In this document: one piece after another, positions 54,201 to 63,830 of the stretch | Layout: each line of letters opens with the position of its first letter | Numbering within the stretch: position 1 is the first letter of the stretch | From: Enoplolaimus lenunculus | Lineage: Eukaryota; Nematoda; Enoplea; Enoplida; Thoracostomopsidae | Reading direction: 5' to 3' | Assembly (NCBI GenBank): GCA_030248215.1 | Contig: JASANG010000086.1 | Location: forward strand, 124,001 to 188,000 | DNA length: 64,000 nucleotides | The notes under the pieces: generated by a model | Databases searched by the model: none | Told to the model about the DNA's origin: nothing | Seen by the model: only the letters and a program-made list of their open reading frames with translations | Translations under genes and position numbers: made by a program

Positions 54201-57200
54201 AAAGAATTTCTTTCCCATTCCGGATTAGTAAACTTGCTGGTTTATGTACATACGATTGTGTGACATGTTTGGTATTACAACCAAACTTAGTATTTCATGG
54301 CTTTAGAGAGTTTTGACTTGTAAAACCGTGTAGCAACAGTAGCCCAACAGCATACGTGTATACTTTGTTAGTTTGCATCCTGCAGACACAGGTGAACAGT
54401 TTCCTTGTATTTGCATATGAAAATTATGTTGAGCGTAAAACTATGCTTATAAATAAAACTCTTTTTGTCCAAATAAAAATTATTAACAGCAATCTGTAAC
54501 GGTCAAAATTAAAATCCTGACGATTGTTGGTAACTCATTACAGGCACAAAATCACAGCCGTCAAATGCAAAAAGCACAGTTAAAACAGGAACGTAGAATC
54601 AATATTGAATTTAATTTGACGCCGTCCACTTTGGAACAATACGGTGGGCCAAGGAGAGGTGCGTTGAGATATATAGCATGAGATGACGTGGTTGCAATGT
54701 TTCATGAGGTTTTCAAGTTTTTGCCTGGACAATACAGCGTTAAAGTTTCATGCAATATGTTGGTCCATTCACCGAAATCAGATATTGGCCAGGTTTCTGA
54801 AATCTTACTTCAGTATTTACTTATGTTATATAGGTAATTACTTTTGTCCCTGACTTTACTAAATACTTTACTTTTTGAGCCTAATCAAATAAGCGCCAAA
54901 TGTGAGTCATTGTCATAAGAAGAAAAACCATAGTTTTGTTGTATATTTAGAAGGCATCATGAGCACAATTTTAATTAGACTAGTGTTGATATGCCTGAAC
55001 TGTAAATCTGTAATATCAAATTTTGTCACTGACTTAAGTGTTTATATAACTGAAGTACGAAGTGATACTTAAATACTAAGTCGTACTTAAGTTTGACTTC
55101 AGAAACCTAGCCATTATCTCCTACTAAATTAAGCAACTTAGTTGATGTATTCAGCTTAGCATGAATTGCGTATCATTACAAAATGGCAAACAATATTTCT
55201 TACGCACACGGACAGAAGTTAGTGCTTAGTAATCGCAATTGTGTCTGCTGCGTTTTCGTTTTTTTTGTTCGTGATTTATAAATCGCAGCTGACTGGATTT
55301 ATCCGTTTATTGTTTTTCTGTCGGATTCGCTAGGTAGACGCTGTGCATAGATATCCAACTCACTTATTTCCGTAAAGTATCATACATCTTTTTGGAATCA
55401 ATATAAAATACTCACACAGTTTGTCCATTGGTGTGCTTTTGTGCTTGAGATAGCATATTTTTTGAGACACTGGTGGTAGAATTACTTTCAATGACGAATT
55501 CTATCATTAAAACGTTACTGATTGCAGACAGAGGTGGTCGTGGTGCTCATTACTATCGAGGGAGATCAAGTCGACAACTCGATAATGAAAATGGTCATCG
55601 GTATGAACTGTGTTTTTTTAAAATATGTTTTATGTACATTACCAAAAAGTATACCGCCGGAAGGGCTTGTATCACGTTGCACAAATATTATTGTATACTG
55701 CGCGCGTAAAACACGGGTCTGGTAGGAAAATCCATTCCTGAAATCAAATCTGCTCTAAGACAAGAGTATGTAACTAGCCAAATATTGGCATAAAAATGTA
55801 CTCAGCTCACGTCACATGACTCATATTTTATGGAGAGTTAGCACCGATATTAAAACAGCTTTATTTTAAATTGTGACTTAGTGTGATAATATTATTGCAG
55901 TGTTGGCGGCTCAAACGATCCAGCTATTAACGATAAATATCACGGCAATGAAAGTCGCAATAACGCCGCGTTTGGTCGTATTCGAGGTCGCCGTGGCCGA
56001 GGCGGTAGTGGTCGAGGTCTGCCCGATCGTGCAGCAGCAGGCGCTGTTACTGATAGGCGGCTGCAACCGTTTGGATTAAATCAACCTTTCAATGCAGCTT
56101 ACGAGCCAAGTGATCAGTTTGATTCAATCAGTGCAACGACTCATCCTTCACAAGCGGAGCGGCAGGAATCGTTCAAAATGGTCGATAAACTCGCAGATTT
56201 CCCGTCACTAAGTGGTGACGGAGGTAGTAGCAATAGCAGCAGTAGCAAAAAAAGTTCAAATTTTGGAGCTCGACCAAAAACGAAAGAAGCTAAAATCGGA
56301 GCAATAACGGTTGATAGACAAAATCAGTTACCTTTGGGAGCACGATCGATGGCGAACGCGGTTCGGCAAGAAGGAGGACCAATGACACGAAGTGGAAGCT
56401 TGGATGACAACGAATTCCCGACGTTGGCAACGGTAAAAACTATTTTGAGAAGTGAAATCGATAACGAATCATTGGTCCAGAGCAGTGGTGAAATTCCGGG
56501 TAGCAGAGGAGCTCGAGAGCGGATTCTGTCTTGTGGTTCGGATCCGGGAACTGTTGCAGGGAGCGAATGCCTGTCGCCAACTGAAAGCGACGATTTTCCG
56601 TTGTTGCCCGGAGCTGTGGCACCAATGCCTAAATGGAAACCCAAGCCGACTAAAGCTGATCCTTCTGACCGGGTAACTTGCGGGGAAAACGGTAGAAGTA
56701 ATGCATTGGGTGTGGACAGTAAAGCGATTGAGAAGATTGTTGATGATGGGGTTCCAGCTGTGGGGAAATGGGGGATTGGAATGAATAAACTGACTCAAGG
56801 CGGAATTAATGTTTCAGCCCAAAAAGCACTTGAAGAAGCGTTTCCAACATTAGCTGGTAATAACACAAAAGGGTTTTTGAGTAGAAATTTTGGAAACCGT
56901 TGGACGCCTGGCGGATTGGTAAAAGCTTATAGAGACGTCAAAGATGCCAACTCAACTGAGTTTGTGGTTGAAAGCGGTAGACGCGTGGCGGCGTGTCCCG
57001 ATATCCCTGTCGAGAAAACTTCGAGCAATAGTGACATAACAAGTGAAAATGAATTATCAAAACTCGGAGACGGACCGCAAAACTCACTGCCGACGGTAAA
57101 TTTTACCGATTTGGACGTTGTTGTCACAAAGCGAAAGGTTAAAAAACGCAGCGGACCAAAACCAAATCTGACTGACGTAAAGATCGTTTTAAACGACAGT

Positions 57201-58565
57201 GAAGAGTCAAAAACGTCGGTTGGAAACATGGAAAGTAAGCAATCGGTAAGCAATGTAAATACGAATTCAATCCAGCAGGAAAATTTTTGGCAAGATGGTA
57301 ATGCAAAAAGTGCGCCTGGTGGTGTACAGATAGCAGAAGAAGACAAAGTGTCGAACCTTGCAGAGCTTGGGCTGTTTATTTCACCGAATCCTGGTTTTAA
57401 GTTGATGCCCGAGCAGACAAGTGAGCAAAGTTCGGCTAAAAGGTCGGAAAGCGACATTCCTATCAGGGAAACAAAACCAAAAGACTCGAGTGACCATAGA
57501 GGTTGCGGTCCCCGAATGGAGCTTATGAGTGAACGACGATTTAACAATCCCAATCAGGAAACACTATGTGATGGAAGAGTAATTGCACATAGAGCAGCTG
57601 ATCCGGAAAATAACCCGAGATACTGTAATAGTAGAAGACAACGAGTTGCAAAAAACGAAATGATGAAAACTGAAAACGAGACAAAACCTAATACAGCTAT
57701 CGGTACAACTAATAATGATGTTCTGTCTAGCTCGCACACGACTGACTGCAACGGTAGCGATAAAGCGAAAACACTACTTGGAACGGGTTTCAATAACCAA
57801 CAGCCGAGTGATGGTCCTCACGGATTGACCCAACAGTTCCAATGCGACGACTCTAATTTTGAGGATAGAATGGACTTGAGTACAGCAGTACCACCTTGTG
57901 TTTCATTAAATCTCAGTGGGCCACCTCCTGGATTTGATCACAGTATAACGTCATCTGTGCACGACTCTACCGCTGCGCCGCCCCCTGGATTTTCTTCAAA
58001 CGCAAAAAATAATACATTGCCAATTTCTGTTCATCACCCTGGCGTGCAACAAAATGTGCAATTATTGCAAGAGTGCCACAAGAACAGCTACAGTTATGTG
58101 AAACCGAACCAGTTTAGTAGACGTAACCATGCACTATTCGTTAACCTTGAATCATATCTAAACCATCAACAGATGACACAATTTAAAGTGTGTTCTGGTA
58201 AATTTCGAAAAGCAGCAACGACTGCGAGTGAACAGTTACAAGATGCTGCGATTGCATATGCAACTGAAGTTATTCACTTGTTAGGTAATGAATTGTTCAA
58301 TCGCTTAGCTCCAGAATTGATCGCTTTATTGCCAGATATTGATAAGCAGTGTGCTTTAACAATGGCAGTGAATGCTTTTGCAGCACAGTCGCCAGATATT
58401 CATGATCCAGTTAGCTCAGGTTGTTTAAAGCAGTGCACAGTTTGTGCACAATTGTTATTGTCACAGGATGAAACGGTACACGTTGAGGGTCACGTTAACA
58501 CGAAGAATGATCGCAAGCAGTCCGGCAGAACTTGTGATTCTGTAACGACAGTAGAGAACTATTGA
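48049..58565 (+). CDS. ZNF598: ZNF598 orthologue, RING E3 ligase for collided ribosomes
   Basis: Nine coding exons with consistent phases (listed separately) give about 1,204 residues; human ZNF598 has about 900. Parts in order: C3HC4 RING at 8-47 (CVIC, GECMHPICHYCC, CPIC); C2H2 fingers at ~100-255, with the diagnostic GDPDDTSHRGHPACEFCDRR and HFLCEEGSCRDEQFTNAFRS; an AQNHSRQ ... INIEFNLTP stretch; an RG-rich linker at ~294-355; FPSL/FPTL motifs; PPPGF at ~991 and ~1010; and a conserved C-terminal helical region with a CTVCAQLLL tail. In the family it ubiquitinates small-subunit ribosomal proteins at stalled, collided ribosomes and binds GIGYF-4EHP through the PPPG(F/L) motif. Introns contain hAT-type MITEs. 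A polyadenylation signal AATAAA is at 58712. Confidence 0.93.
48627..48802 (+). CDS. ZNF598: ZNF598 exon 2
   Basis: Acceptor GTTTTCTAG, donor GTGAGT, 176 nt. It encodes VYVMSRIYNK ... GKYGFLFENNMAISAMYDLL then GHYCPLQNCPD. It aligns with the human segment reading 'K-K-Y-D-I-Y-F ... L-Y-R-Q-L-L-Q-H-E-C-P'. Confidence 0.85.
49045..49138 (+). CDS. ZNF598: ZNF598 exon 3
   Basis: Acceptor TCGTTTTAG, donor GTAAGT, 94 nt. It encodes SFDTMPQLASHVQRKHELFY followed by CDLCLEHLN. The RKHELF.C..CL.HL pattern is strongly conserved in the family. Confidence 0.92.
49250..49490. mobile_element. Partial copy of the GCCGAT hAT-type MITE
   Basis: Shares CAAACACAAACACAAAAGAG, GCCCAGAAATGAAACTGATA and the right end GACACATCCCTA with the complete copy at 51,615-51,973. 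It lies in ZNF598 intron 3. Confidence 0.7.
49534..50204. mobile_element. Fold-back hAT-type MITE with ~330-bp arms
   Basis: It is a near-perfect inverted repeat with two arms of about 330 bp around a short centre at ~49,878. It starts CAGGGTGCAACCGGAATT and ends with the inverse. The flanks ATATATAT on both sides (49526-49533, 50205-50212) fit an 8-bp duplication but lie in TA-rich DNA. Both arms encode the same mirror frames, which explains equal 65-codon frames on opposite strands. Internal repeats of CCGGAACCGGAA lie near each end. ZNF598 intron 3. Confidence 0.85.
50217..50770. mobile_element. Second, diverged copy of the CAGGGTGCAACCG element
   Basis: It starts CAGGGTGCAACCGTAATTCC and ends CCGGTTGCACCCTG, 12 bp after the first copy. 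The arms are less alike than in the first copy. No matching flank duplication. Confidence 0.75.
51615..51973. mobile_element. 359-bp hAT-type MITE (GCCGATACCGAT ends)
   Basis: The ends TAGGTGTGTGCCGATA and the inverse of TAGGGATGTGCCGATT are flanked by an 8-bp duplication GTAAATAT at 51607-51614 and 51974-51981. Subterminal GCCGATACCGATACCGAT repeats are present. ZNF598 intron 3. Confidence 0.85.
52169..52314 (+). CDS. ZNF598: ZNF598 exon 4
   Basis: Acceptor ACTTTTAG, donor GTTAAT, 146 nt. It encodes LFSWERKCYSRQELAVHRRV, GDPDDTSHRGHPACEFCDRR and YMDKDHLF, nearly the human consensus. Confidence 0.95.
52662..53391. mobile_element. 730-bp hAT-type MITE (GGTCTCGGTC ends) in ZNF598 intron 4
   Basis: The ends CAGGGATGTGCGGTCTCGGT and the inverse of CAAGGATGTGCGGTCTAAGT are flanked by GTAGATAC at 52654-52661 and 53392-53399. 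Subterminal CCGAGACCGAGAC repeats are present. No transposase. A copy in the same context sits in the duplication at 59,980. Confidence 0.9.
53524..53589 (+). CDS. ZNF598: ZNF598 exon 5
   Basis: Acceptor TAACTTTAG, donor GTGAGT, 66 nt. It encodes HLRTDHFFCHFCDADGINEF plus Y. The two His complete one finger and CHFC opens the next. Confidence 0.93.
53935..54055 (+). CDS. ZNF598: ZNF598 exon 6
   Basis: The acceptor ends TTTAAG, a weak pyrimidine tract; donor GTTTGT; 121 nt. It encodes MYIDLRQHFLKEHFLCEEGS followed by CRDEQFTNAFRSEISLKAHK. The phase agrees on both sides. Confidence 0.93.
54544..54658 (+). CDS. ZNF598: ZNF598 exon 7
   Basis: Acceptor CATTACAG, donor GTGCGT, 115 nt. It encodes AQNHSRQMQKAQLKQERRIN, then IEFNLTPSTLEQYGG, matching the 'R-Q-x-R-Q-I-D-L-Q-F-S' stretch after the last finger of the human protein. 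Confidence 0.9.
55528..55600 (+). CDS. ZNF598: ZNF598 exon 8
   Basis: Acceptor GATTGCAG, donor GTATGA, 73 nt. A short Arg/Gly-rich piece (RGGRGAHYYRGRSSRQ) begins the linker. Confidence 0.85.
55901..58565 (+). CDS. ZNF598: ZNF598 exon 9 (large last exon)
   Basis: Acceptor ATTATTGCAG, open to the TGA at 58563-58565; 887 codons. The RG-rich start (RIRGRRGRGGSGRG) is followed by a long Ser/Asn/Lys-rich disordered region with LADFPSLSG, EFPTLATVK, DFPLLPG and AFPTLAG. The PPPGF motifs are at nt 57921 and 57978. The C-terminal conserved region contains FKVCSGKFRKAATTASEQL, NELFNRLAPELIALLPDID and CTVCAQLLLSQDE. Confidence 0.93.
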
Positions 58566-58711
58566 TAACGAAACGGCAAGAGTACAAGAAATTGGATTAT
58601 TTTTCAAGTTGAATTTGCATCACTGAGCTGTTCGGAGAAGAATGGTGTCAAGAATTCAAAACGCTTTTCTTGTTTTGAAAAAATATCTATTGATACTATA
58701 AATATCGTTTT

Positions 58712-58717
58712 AATAAA
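58712..58717 (+). promoter_or_regulatory. Polyadenylation signal of ZNF598
   Basis: AATAAA lies 147 bp after the stop codon, followed by T/G-rich DNA. Confidence 0.55.
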
Positions 58718-59069
58718 CAGTAAAAAGTGTTTACATAATAATAGCGTTTGTTTACATAAAACAGCGTTGTGTTTCCCAAGCGATTCTGTATTGCCTTTCT
58801 ATGCTTACAGAAAAGTGTTTTGAAACTCGTTAAAATAGCGTTTTTTTCTGACGTGGTTCCTGAGCTATCTGAGAGTTTAAAATCAGATTTGGACAGATCC
58901 AGTATATGACAACTACTGGCACCGTTGACAACAGTAAATCGGAAATGAAAATATATTTTTGTTCAGGATTTTGAGGTTTGCAATTGGTATTGTTGTTTAG
59001 CTAAATTCTGATGGTGGTATTATAAAGTAAATAATATTTTAATATGAATGCTCGCAGCACGATGACATC

Positions 59070-59250
59070 TATAGACGGGCACCGGATAATGTCTTGATGT
59101 GAAAAATATCCGGCACCGGATATGTGGAATCTGAAAAATATCGGGATATCCGCTGGTTACCGAAATGCTATTGTGTAAAAAAAATTTTGAAATAATTTAC
59201 ATTGTTTCACACAAACGTAGCTGGAGTTGACCAAAAGAAATTACGTACTT
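59070..59250. mobile_element. Fragment of the GATGGGCA hAT-type family
   Basis: GACGGGCACCGGATAATG, GATATCCGCTGGTTACCGAA and GTAGCTGGAGTTGACC match the left part of the element at 11,399-11,550. Confidence 0.6.
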
Positions 59251-59309
59251 AACCCTGAGTCAAAATATTTTTTGCATGATTATTACATGATAATTAAAAA
59301 TCTTGGCTT

Positions 59310-59783
59310 ATGTACTGAAGAGGTTTCTCCCAAAATCCGCGGATATTACCCGGGAAATTGGGATTTTGGGAAATTCGGTATTACCCGGGAAATTGGGATT
59401 TTGGGTGCAGCGTTTTTCGCTCGGGATTTTTAGGAAATTGGGATTTTGGGCGCAGCGTTTTTCGCTCGGGATTTTGGCCGCAGCGCTCTTCGCTCGGGAT
59501 TTTGGGAAATTGGGATTTTGTGGCACAGTGTTTTTCGCTCGGGATTTTAGAAAATTGGGTTTTTGAGCACAGCGCTTTTCGCTCGTCATTTTGGGAAATT
59601 GGGATTTTGGGCGCAGCGCTTTTCGCTCGGGATTTTGGGCGCAGCGCTTTTCGCTCGGGATTTTGGGAAATTGGGATTTTGGGCGCAGCGCTTTGCGTTC
59701 GGGATTTTGGGCGCAGCCCTTTTCGCTCGGGATTTTGAGAAATTGTGATTTTGAGCGCAGCGCTTTTCGCTTGGGATTTTGGG
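59310..59783. repeat. GGGAAATTGGGATTTTGGG minisatellite with a unique leader, copy 1
   Basis: It begins GTACTGAAGAGGTTTCTCCC and CCGCGGATATTACCCGGG, then imperfect 40-50 bp units with GCGCAGCGCTTTTCGCTCGG. The left breakpoint of the ZNF598 duplication lies at its right border. Frames here are repeat by-products. Confidence 0.85.
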
Positions 59784-61554
59784 ACTAGGATGAGTTTGAT
59801 GACATCGGTATTGAAGTTTCTTTGGAGTGATTCGAGTATGTGTTCTGCAAAATGCTAAAATCTAAGCGAATCAGCAATAATAATATTGAAACGCCTATGT
59901 GTAGAATGGCTGAGTAATTACCGCGGACTTTTGCAAGAATTACTTCATATTTTAAGGTCAAACTTTATTGTGTAGATACCAGGGATGTGCGGTCTCGGTC
60001 AAAAACCGAGACCCGAGACTGAGACCGAGACTGTTTGGTCTTGGTCTCGGTCAATTTATGACCGTTACCGAGCACAAAAAACATTTCTTACAAAAGTTTT
60101 GGATGTTTTTTCATACTTCAGTTTCATTCTAGCATAATAAAATGTTGCATCTGCTCAAAATTTATCATATTAAACTCAAAAATTACCGCGAAATTTTATT
60201 TTTAGCAAAAACACACTGACAACCACTACAGAAATATAACACGACCCCACGCCAAAGACTCCAATAAAATATAGAACGTTTTCAGGGTCAGAACTTCGCT
60301 TTCCGCTATATTCCAACGAAAATGAATCGTCAATCGCCAGTATATTTAAACTCTATTAATAGGAAACGCTTTTTAGCATTTATCAAAATGATATTTTATC
60401 GTTAATTGTAACTTAAATTTTTTTGCACGATTCCTAAATGTCATCTAAAAATACAACTATCTGTGTTTTGACACAGTGTCAAAAAGTTTGGGGTTTAATA
60501 AAAATTTATAGCCAAAAATCAACAAATGCATTGTGAACGTTGAGCAGAAAAAAATCCGAACTTGTCTTTCTTCTTTGGTCCCGGTTTCAAAACCTACCGA
60601 GACTCAAAAAACCGAGACTGAGACCAGCCAAATCCTGAGACTTATCGAGACCAAGACCGAGACCAGCCAAATCCTGAGACTTATCGAGACCGAGACTGAG
60701 ACCGCACATCCTTGGTAGATACATAACCGATGTTTGAATTTTTTCGGTCAATATCCGGACACATTCCTGTCAGGAATACTTCTGTAATGCACGGCAAAGT
60801 ACGGTTGTAGAGGATTGTATGCCTGTATTTTCAAATAGTAACTTTAGGCACTTGCGAACTGATCTTTTCTTTTGCCATTTCTGTGACGCAGACGGTATTA
60901 ATGAATTTTAAGAGTGAGTAGTTTTTATAGTGTTTTTGTCGACAAATCTTATCAAGTTGCTATTGCGGGGCTACTGTGTGAATAGTCGTTTTTTGTTTGG
61001 CTTTATTTAGATTCACGTGATGGTAAAAACTATGCAATTTTGAAACTTCGAAGACGTGAAATAGTTATGTTAGTGTGTTAATTGTTTTCTGTAAAGCTTT
61101 AAATAGTTTTTATGACTTTCACCGATTGGTGTTGAATACGCTAAGGTATTTGACGTTTTGAATTATGAAAAACGAGAGGGTTTGATATTCTTTTAAAAAC
61201 CAAGAGTTCAAACTTGCAAAGTGTTGCTGCAATCACTGGTTGATTTATATGTTTAAGCATGTACATCGATTTACGCCAACATTTCTTGAAAGAGCACTTT
61301 TTGTGCGAAGAGGGCTCTTGCAGAGATGAACAGTTTACAAACGCATTTCGATCCGAAATTTCGCTGAAAGCCCATAAGGTTTGTATTTGCATTTTAAACT
61401 AAAGACGTCGGCAGTTTTAGTCAATCACAGACTTTACGGATTTAGTGAATGTGTGGTTAACTTGGAAAAGAGCAGTTCTTGTACACGTGCTTTTGTGTTG
61501 GTTGATACTTTTAAGCAAGGTTCCGAAAGAATTTCTTTCCCATTCCGGATTAGT
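59784..61554 (+). pseudogene. Partial ZNF598 duplicate (exons 5 and 6), broken
   Basis: A 1,771-bp copy of 52,465-54,229 placed 1.2 kb past the ZNF598 end, same orientation. The exon 5 copy (60848-60913) reads HLRTDLFFCHFC: the zinc-binding His of HLRTDH is Leu. The codon for the final Tyr (TAC) is TAA, a stop. The exon 6 copy (61258-61378) has the same protein sequence as the original. Both copies keep the hAT-type MITE with its GTAGATAC flanks (59,980-60,714), so the MITE predates the duplication. It has no promoter or other exons and should not code for protein. If spliced onto the ZNF598 transcript it would be out of order. Confidence 0.92.
59980..60714. mobile_element. Duplicated copy of the GGTCTCGGTC MITE
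   Basis: Carried inside the ZNF598 duplicate, with the same 8-bp flanks GTAGATAC at 59972-59979 and 60715-60722. Internal differences from the original include an extra GAGACCAGCCAAATCCTGAG unit near the right end. Confidence 0.88.
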
Positions 61555-62100
61555 TTTACGTATACTGGTTCGGAATACGTTTTTCAACATTGTTTTGGAT
61601 TTCAAACTAATATTCCTTTTTTGGTTTTACATAAACTAAACATTAACATAATACGTTATCGTTGTACATATTTGCAATGTTTTTCTGATGTGTTTTGTAC
61701 TTTACGAAAGGGCAATACTTATTTAAATGAATCACACGGTATTCTGGACAATTTTTTGGGTCAGCGGGCAAACACAGATATCTGAAATTTTTGCCCGAGA
61801 GTTAAACCAGGTGGAGAACTTGTTGTGTTGGATGGATATTTTGAATTTCTTGCTTTGAAGTAGAATATTATTTGACTGCTCACATGAGCCAGTCCGATAG
61901 TCTATATCCAACCTGAAGACTAATCAACTAGGAAACAAATATACGCTAGGAAAAAATCCGGAAATATCTGATCCGGCTAGGAAAAAATACACACTTCACT
62001 ATCTATAAAAATCCGGGAGAAAACGCAACTTGGACCAACGCAACTACTATAAGATTCTAAACTTAGAACTTAATTGGGTTATTTTTACATTATAACTTTA
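61555..62100. other. Unassigned sequence after the duplicate
   Basis: A frame continues from the duplicate to 61785 (GSEYVFQHCFGFQTN and following) without recognisable similarity. I do not call a gene. Confidence 0.35.
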
Positions 62101-62119
62101 GATCGTTTTTTACACACGC

Positions 62120-62300
62120 GACGCCGATCCGGATATGTATCAGATAAGAAACGTGTATCCGGACATTCGGATATCCGCAAGATATCCGAAATGCTATTGT
62201 ATAAAGAATTTTTGGAATAATTTGCATTGTTTCAGATATCCACGGGATATCCGAAATGTACTTTACAGATTACGGTTTATACAAAATGAAAGTATACGTT
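62120..62300. mobile_element. Fragment of the GGATATCC hAT-type family
   Basis: AACGTGTATCCGGACATTCG and GATATCCGAAATGCTATTG match subterminal parts of the elements at 11.4 and 59.1 kb. Confidence 0.55.
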
Positions 62301-62527
62301 TGAAGTCAGCCGATAACTTGGTGTGAATTTTGAAAAGTTCGCTATGCTACAGCGAAAAATTTATATTGTAGAATATTATATAAATCGAGGATAGTTCATT
62401 TATCACCATAGCAACCGTTGCCCTGTAAACTGCGCATATTTTGGAATCTTTGCCATTTTGTTTTAGTTTAGTAGATACGTAATATACGGCTGCTAATAAA
62501 CAATCAACCCACATTTTAAATACTGCT

Positions 62528-62620
62528 ATGGTGGCTGCCGATATCGAGTATCTACGATCCTATGATGTTGAACATTTAACGGATAGCGATGCCGATGACA
62601 TTTATCAGCAGCTTGCAAAG
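62528..62620 (+). CDS. Possible first exon of another host gene
   Basis: ATG at 62528 opens MVAADIEYLRSYDVEHLTDS and DADDIYQQLAK, which has the composition of real protein and ends at a possible but weak donor AAG|GTGCTG. The frame stays open for only six more codons. The family is not recognised and no second exon was found in the window. Confidence 0.3.
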
Positions 62621-62649
62621 GTGCTGATTTGGTATTTAAAATGAATTTA

Positions 62650-63230
62650 ATCATGGATTCGCTTGTTTATAGCTAATTAAATGATGAAGCACCGTGCACT
62701 TAATATCATTCGTTTGATCTGCGGTTTAATTTTTGTATGAATATGAACACGTTATTTCTATTCACCCATGTGTGAAAGAGCTGGCGTTGAAATGCCACAA
62801 ATCGATTATGAGGTCTTGTTGGTTATTTTTCAGCAGCCGTCGTTTGTCCAAAGAGAACGAATTTCAAAAATTTTGGCATAATTGAGCGCGTGATGAGCTC
62901 CCATGGTGATTCCATGCCCAAATTTGAATAATGTAGCTAAATTATATAAATAACATGCAAATCGTTCGACGCAGCTGTTCTTTCTGCCAACACCATTACT
63001 AGGTGTGTAACATTTGTTTCCGAACTCATAAAATAAAACTAGCGAAATGGTTTTGTTTCAATCGGTCAGAAAGTTAGTCAGGATTTAAAAAGTCCCGTAG
63101 AACATTAGACACGGCAGTCAACACCGCTGCGGTTGTAATGTATGCTTTTTATCGGCCTGAAATACGCATTCGTAAAATGATAGTCACAAATTTCCGAAAT
63201 CTGTTAAGCAACTGTAAGACAAATTTTAGC
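62650..63230. other. No gene recognised
   Basis: AT-rich sequence with only short frames lies between the possible exon and the second minisatellite. Confidence 0.4.
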
Positions 63231-63233
63231 CCA

Positions 63234-63830
63234 AGTACTGAAGAGGTTCCTCCAAAAATCCGCGGATATTACCTGGGAAATCGGGATTTTGGGAAATTGG
63301 GATATTACCCGGAAAATTGAAATTTTGCCGAGAAATTGCGATTTCTGACGCAGCCTATTTTCGCTCGGTAATTTTGAAAAATTAGTAATTTGGAAAATTG
63401 GGATATTACCCGGGAAATTGCGTTTTAGAAAATTCGGATATATATTACCCCAGAAAGTGATATTTTCGAAAATTGGGATTTGGCCGAATCCGGGAAATTG
63501 AATTTTTCAGCGCAACCTTTTTTGGTCGGGATTTTTGGAAATTGGGATTTGGGAAATTCGGATATTACCCGGCAAAGTGGAATTTTGTAAAATTAGGAAT
63601 TTGCCGGGAAATCGCTATTGCGGACGCAACCTTTTTCGCTTGGGATTTTCGAAAATTGTGATTTTGGGAAATTGGGATATTACCCGGAAAGTGAGGATTT
63701 TGGAAATTAGGATTCTGCCGGGAAATTGCTATTTCGGGCGCAACCATTTTCGTTCGAGATTTTGAGAATTGAAATTTTGGGAAATTGCAATATTACCCGG
63801 AAAACTGAGATTTTGGAAAATTCGGATATG
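63234..63830. repeat. GGGAAATTGGGATTTTGGG minisatellite with a unique leader, copy 2
   Basis: It begins AGTACTGAAGAGGTTCCTCC and CCGCGGATATTACC, as at 59,310, followed by more diverged units with TTGGGATATTACCCGGAAA. The shared leader shows that the two blocks belong to one dispersed element. Confidence 0.8.

Larger units (their letters stand above)
52465..54229 (+). repeat. Source segment of the ZNF598 partial duplication
   Basis: From ACTAGGATGAGTTTG to CATTCCGGATTAGT, this 1,765-bp segment (end of intron 4, exon 5, intron 5, exon 6, start of intron 6, and the hAT-type MITE) is repeated at 59,784-61,554 at about 97% by eye. Confidence 0.93.

Noticed and set aside
61381-61785. 134-codon frame crossing the end of the ZNF598 duplicate
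   Set aside because: Its first part is intron sequence copied from ZNF598. The rest has no recognisable similarity.
61790-61862. Short PGGELVVLDG-like stretch resembling a methyltransferase motif
   Set aside because: Only about 25 codons, no upstream SAM-binding motif in frame, no splice support.
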